Origin: Prostheceraeus crozeri
Taxonomy: Eukaryota; Platyhelminthes; Polycladida; Euryleptidae
Reading direction: 5' to 3'
Assembly: GCA_907163375.1 (NCBI GenBank)
Contig: CAJQUW010001409.1
Span: 496,001-560,000, forward strand
Length of the DNA: 64,000 nt
In this document: positions 59,354 to 64,000 of the stretch, in pieces
Position numbering within the stretch: position 1 is the first letter of the stretch
Layout: each line of letters opens with the position of its first letter
Program-made: the position numbers and the translations under genes
The notes under the pieces: generated by a model
What the model was told of the DNA's origin: nothing
What the model saw: only the letters and a program-made list of their open reading frames with translations
The model's database searches: none

Positions 59354-59430
59354 CTAGTATTTGGTAGCTGAACTCTTGACGTTGATTACTGCTTGTACTC
59401 TCCGAGCCACGAAGTCAACTGGGCACACGA
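59354..59430 (-). pseudogene. Tc1-like transposase, extreme C-terminus
   Basis: The minus strand reads CPVDFVARRVQAVINVKSS then ATKY and stop (TAG, 59354-59356). '..R.QAVI..KG..TKY-stop' is the standard ending of Tc1-family transposases, which confirms orientation and family. The rest of the gene is interrupted by the element starting at 59455 and by decay. Confidence 0.75.
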
Positions 59431-59454
59431 GCACGTACATGAAAGGCCAACGAT

Positions 59455-60232
59455 GTGAGGCACATTGAACCATCCAAGATTAGGCACTTTGAACATATTT
59501 CATAGTGCCCCATTTCGATACTCATATTTTCTTTTATTGAGTGAACAAGTGCTTTATGAGTTTTGACATCTGATTATGCTACAAAATGACCAACAACGCT
59601 ATCAGATTGACTATTTAGAAATGTTTGAGCAGTTAATAATTCGTTTTTTTGTGCGCTGTAATATTTTTTCGATAGCAAAACACCAGGGCAGCATGGCGAA
59701 GAATTAGCGTTGATGAAAATTAATTGATACGTTGATCAATGATCTCAATCAAAGTGATATGGGTTTGAATATGGAACCTCCCTTGACGGTCAAACAGATT
59801 GAATTGTCATTAATGCTTCTTGTTTTGATTTTTGAAACTTTCTTAGTTTTTGTCTAGGCCTACTCATGTCTTACACATATCTACATATGTAATGCGTTAT
59901 ACGCCTACAAACATGCTTTGATGATTACAATGATAAATGTGATATTGTATATCAATACATTTATCATTAATGCTCTTATCAAGGCTCTTCTATCATGAAT
60001 AATTCTATTACTCTGAGAAATCTGATGGTCTATGAACATTTTTCTTTCAGATATTAGCATGTATTTTTTCATATCAAGCATTTTCATATTATTTTTGCCG
60101 ATAAAAATCTCCATCCATGAATTTTGTTGTTTGACTTTGATAGTTGATGAACTGAAGCTATAGATCTGATACATACCGGCGAATAAGGTTGAACAAGAGA
60201 GCAATGAATAAAGATGGTTCAATGTGCCTCAC
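59455..60232. mobile_element. TIR element with GTGAGGCACATTGAACCATC ends
   Basis: The perfect 20-bp terminal repeat GTGAGGCACATTGAACCATC (59455-59474) is inverted at 60213-60232. Related motifs lie inside (GGCACTTTGAACAT, ATAGTGCCCC near 59490-59515) and just outside (GGGGCACATTGAACCACTTT at 60237). No clear target duplication was found and no transposase is recognised; a 105-codon minus frame (60222-59905) has no domain. It interrupts the Tc1-like element, so it is younger. Confidence 0.7.
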
Positions 60233-60784
60233 ACATGGGGCACATTGAACCACTTTGGTGAGAAATTTCAAGTTCAAATTGTGAGGAGATGAAATAACAC
60301 AGACGCGTCCAACAACTCAGACATTACTTTGCATGCCCTTAACTTTTTATCCAAATTTGATTTAGTATATTCAAACTATCTAGAAAAGTTAAAAAGCATG
60401 TTCAATGTGACCCTCCTTCCCGACACGTCAGTCCCACAGAACAATAACAAACCATTTCCTATAGCCTGCCTTTGCTCGGTCAATCTCTGCAATGGATTGA
60501 GAGGGGAATGGTTTCGAATCAAGCATCTACCAGCTCCCATAGATCTCCAATTGTCATATATTCTATTCTTGTGGAATGGCTTTTGTTCAAAGATGGTGCT
60601 ATAGGCCTAGTGCTCATGCTGTTATTTCATAGCACGACATATCTTGCACAACCACTACAAATGATCTCCCGTAGCCCATGTTTGATCTCTCTTCGATTTC
60701 TTTCGAGCACGGGAATAAGCACAAACTTGGATATTTTCTCTAGCTTCAGGAAACAGATTTATTCTATTTTTGTGAACGCACCTG

Positions 60785-61780
60785 TATGAACTGTTATGTG
60801 GCTATTTTCAGACGGTGCGATAATTATGTTCTTACATGTATTCCACTCTATCCATGCATTCATTTAGACATTGTCTAGATATTCGCCTTACAAAGTTGTG
60901 ATGGACATTGATAGCAACCGCTTACAATGGTATCCTGGATGCTATAAATGTCAGTTGAATGCTATCAAATTGAATAGATTTTAATTTGCAGCAAAATTTA
61001 TGACGTTCAGTGTATAATAAACTGTATATGCTAATATTGAACATCTAAAAAAGCTGGCAATAATTAAGTTGTAAAAGTTTCTTGTCTCTAACTTTGTCAC
61101 AAACATGCGTTTTTGTTTGGAAAAGATATGGAAAAGTCCAAGAATATGATAATCTCTCAATTTCTAAAAATTTTAGATAATGCAGGCAAATGGAATTGAA
61201 AGTCATCCTTTACCATTATTTTTCCATCACTTACTAAGTTTTCATTACTTTTGCTTTTGTTTTCTTCAATGACCAATCTACTAGGCAGATCGACAACCTC
61301 AAGAACTGTTTTGATTAATAAAATAGAGCACCTGCAATGTCAGTAGCATGTTATTCATATACTTATTGTGTAGCCTAATATATCTTTGTGATATTATAAT
61401 GCTCTTCCGTTATTTTTTCAACCAAAGTTTCGTAAAAAATTGATTAGCGTAATCTTCTCAAAAATAATCAGAGGGATTTAGGCGGGCTTAAATATTCTAT
61501 AGGTCGGCATTGCACAATAGGAAAAGTCGGAAGCAGACCCTACCAAAATGTGGGCCGAATCGAGTCGAAATTTCAGAAATTAGACGTCTCAATTAGCGAT
61601 GTAGCGATCATACTTATTTACTTTTACTCCTCGTTTATTGTCGGTTGGACCCCAGGTTTGATGGTGCGACATTTGCGCTACGTCGATTCTTAATCGTTTG
61701 AGTGCACCTCCTCGACACTGTTCGGTCTTGCGCGTCGAGGGTGAGATGTGGGCTTATATCGTCGAGAGTCGTAGGAGCTC
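60785..61780. other. Unassigned
   Basis: AT-rich DNA without recognised features. Confidence 0.4.
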
Positions 61781-61790
61781 ATATCCTTCC

Positions 61791-62770
61791 TTACATTGTG
61801 CATCCATTTTTTCCTTTGACTGCCTTCGATGTTCGGACCCGGTACCTCAAGATCAACCTCGGCCACTTGCAGTTAGACATTCCTTGGAGGTGATCGTACC
61901 ACCTTAGGCGATTTTGTCGCAACTCTGCATCCGAATCATTAAGGCCATCAAGCACCCTCCAAAGGTTGCACATCGAGCGACGCTCATAGAGCTTGACCGC
62001 ACACATCCATCGTATCATGGAGGTCTCGTTCTTGGTTAGACGTGCTCTAGATCTTCTGCTTTGATGGACCATGTTTCCGAAGCATGCACCAATACGCTTC
62101 TTATACATGCCTTGTAAACATGGCCCCTGCGTCTGAGAGAAATCCCTTTGTTCGTCAGGACTGGCAACAGATCATGGAAATTCTTCCAAGCACTTCTTAT
62201 ACGGGCAATTACCGCCACACCACAGCCTCCGGGTCTCCCATAACCACATTACCCAAGTCCTCTACAAACCTCATATAAGTCGTTGCCAATTGCCATCCGA
62301 GCGACCTGCGGCGGTGGTGTGTGGAGTTCTCCTTTGCAGCGCCATCACTCAATTAAATAAGGGTCAGCGCGCAGAACTGGCAGATAAGTGCATCTACGGT
62401 GCACCCATTTTCGGTAAGTTAAGCAGCGGATCGAGTTCCTTCACATGCCCTTCGTGCAGACACCACAAGGACACTTTCCATCATCTCTCACTGATTCCTG
62501 ACCACTCCGGCTGATAAGAACCTTAGTCTTATCGATGTTGACTTGCCATACCTTTCGCCTCCAGGTTTGCCTTCCAGCAAAGGAAACGAGTCTTTAAATC
62601 CTTGACTGAGTCCGATGTTATGACCTCGTAGAGACCTCGTAGAGTCCGCGTAGAGAATCTCTTGAGTAACGATATTTGTAAGTTGAGCGGTTGGCCCACA
62701 AGTCGGGTTTCGGCCTCATATGTTCCAATGATGTTCCAACAATATAAATGGGTCCGTGTCGAGTCAGGTC
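61791..62770 (-). pseudogene. LINE reverse transcriptase remnant (palm/thumb to C-terminus)
   Basis: Reading downward on the minus strand through several frames: DLKTRFLCWKANLEAKG, VNIDKTKVLIS, CPCGVC...NSIRC...KWVHRRC (a zinc-finger-like block, ~62470-62395), GGCGVAVIARIRSAWKNF, GISLRRRGHVYKACIRSVL, ASETWSIKAEDLEHV, MIRWMCAVKLYERRS and LRWYDHLQGM. This exact succession is familiar from a widespread group of invertebrate LINE polymerases. Stops and frameshifts separate nearly every block. No endonuclease or active-site FADD box was found upstream. Confidence 0.8.
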
Positions 62771-62804
62771 TGAAAATATTAGAATCAAGAAATGATGTCT
62801 TCAA

Positions 62805-64000
62805 TTCATTTCATATAAGCTTAAGATGATAAGTTCATTATCAAACATATAAACTTAGGCCTACTGCATTTCTTCTGTAACTACCCGCGCCTGTAATTGA
62901 ATCCGTAGAAGAAAAGTCAATTTCAGCGATTTACATGTATATCTTTATATTATCAATATTATAGAACCCGGAGGTTGTGCGGTATCCACATCTCAGTGGT
63001 GATATGCACAGATCAAAAGCAACCAGGCGTAGGCCTACACCGGGTAACATATTATACAGGATAAACTAATAAGTTTTGTCCGGTAATTGCACGCAGCTAT
63101 CTTCTAATGTATTTAATGTATTGCTTTGAAATTTTGTATGACTATAGAATACTTATTTTGCTAACTTATACTGGAAAATTAATTTATTAAGCCTAAACCG
63201 TATGTGAAAACAATTACTTTTTAGAAAAAAACGTTTTTTTATCTCTTTTTTAAATACACGACAAACAACGTAAAACAGTTTTTTCTGGAAAGTCGATATG
63301 ATACACAAAAAATAGGAGTATAAATGTCAATCATCCGTTTCCGAGAGGTGTTCGAAGTAACTACCATGATGGAGCACACATCGGCGCCATCGATCAGGCA
63401 ATTTTCTAATCCCATTAGCGAAGAAGCTGCGTGGCTTGTTCTGTATCCATTATCTCTGAATAATTTGTCGTCAAACTAGAGTACTTTTTCTGGGGGCAGG
63501 GTATTTTGGCCATCTTCGTACCATTAGAGGGAAAATTAAGTCATTTCTAACAGTAATTCACCCTCCAAAACAACTTCACCATTTTGAGAAAGTAATTGTC
63601 TTGATTTTGAATGCAAGTTTGTCAAAATTGATGCAACACTTGCCGAGTGGCTGGGGACACAAAAAAGACAAAACAGGGCATCTAAAATGGAATAACTCAT
63701 GTACTTTCTGTGGTTTTGAATTCTTCGTTGGTGGAGCAGTGGGTGGTTATTCAATGATAAATCTGTCCAAATAAAATTTCCCGAAAAACGGGGCTGGGAT
63801 GACATGAGGAGGGTGGCAATATACTGTGGTTGTCAGTTGGCTTAAAGCCTACACGATATAAAATGCAAATTTCTCACTTATGGAATTCGAGATCGAGGAA
63901 ACGTAAACAAGTCTGACCGAAATTCATTTCAACTTTTATGGACGGAAAAACAGTTAGCAAAATCACAACACTCAAATAGGTGAGTCTGCTCATCATTTCA
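62805..64000. other. Unassigned right edge
   Basis: No supported gene or element. Frames up to 89 codons (63805-63536, minus) lack recognisable domains. A real exon continuing past the window cannot be excluded. Confidence 0.35.

Larger units (their letters stand above)
59267..60784 (-). mobile_element. Tc1-like transposon (decayed, contains another element)
   Basis: Both ends carry TTCACAAAAATAGAATAA just inside CACCCG (left) or CAGGTGCG (right, reverse-complemented), each next to TA (59265-59266, 60785-60786). A second internal CACAAGAATAGAATAA follows the left repeat at ~59307. A transposase C-terminus on the minus strand ends near the left terminus. The right (5') half holds only scattered pieces of coding sequence. 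Confidence 0.75.

Noticed and set aside
1..64000. CRISPR array, rRNA genes or bacterial-type operon
   Set aside because: No regularly spaced short repeats with unique spacers, no conserved rRNA blocks and no runs of adjacent same-strand genes. The content is animal-type.

Overview
The window looks like nuclear DNA of an invertebrate animal. It is AT-rich, gene-poor and full of transposable elements. Its one recognisable host gene is split into small exons by GT-AG introns of 1.4 to 9 kb. Nothing here allows a species assignment. I see no rRNA, no functional tRNA, no CRISPR array and no bacterial operon.

Host gene (minus strand, about 31.97 kb down to 11.06 kb). Six exons with consensus-like splice sites and mutually compatible phases encode at least 521 residues of a protein with two BIR (baculoviral IAP repeat) domains. 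Exons 1 and 2 give an N-terminal region and the first half of BIR1. Exon 3 gives the second half of BIR1 and the start of BIR2. Exon 4 gives the zinc-binding half of BIR2. Exons 5 and 6 give a charged tail. A short last exon and one extra acidic exon are tentative. The introns carry MITEs, a tRNA-derived SINE, a LINE scrap and a modular inverted-repeat cluster.

Left part (0 to 10.8 kb). A 9-kb segment is bounded by 14-bp perfect terminal inverted repeats (TIRs) and a 6-bp target site duplication (TSD). It carries a ~73-bp minisatellite and a purine-rich repeat. A piggyBac-like MITE follows.

Central transposon belt (32 to 50 kb). In order: a TA-flanked MITE; a decayed hAT/ZMYM-type (DUF4371) pseudogene probably split by a Tc1/mariner-like element; a hAT-like element with TIRs and a 6-bp duplication; a LINE endonuclease scrap; a P-element-like THAP transposon invaded by a hAT element that was itself invaded by a MITE; and a nearly full-length but frameshifted LINE with ORF1, endonuclease and reverse transcriptase on the minus strand.

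Right part (50 to 64 kb). A LINE tail on the plus strand; a TIR transposon inserted into an older member of its own family; a Tc1-like element with a second element inside it; and a LINE reverse transcriptase remnant. Long stretches between these hold nothing I can recognise.

The elements share no pathway. Most are inactive remnants whose nesting order gives a relative insertion history around a structurally intact BIR gene.
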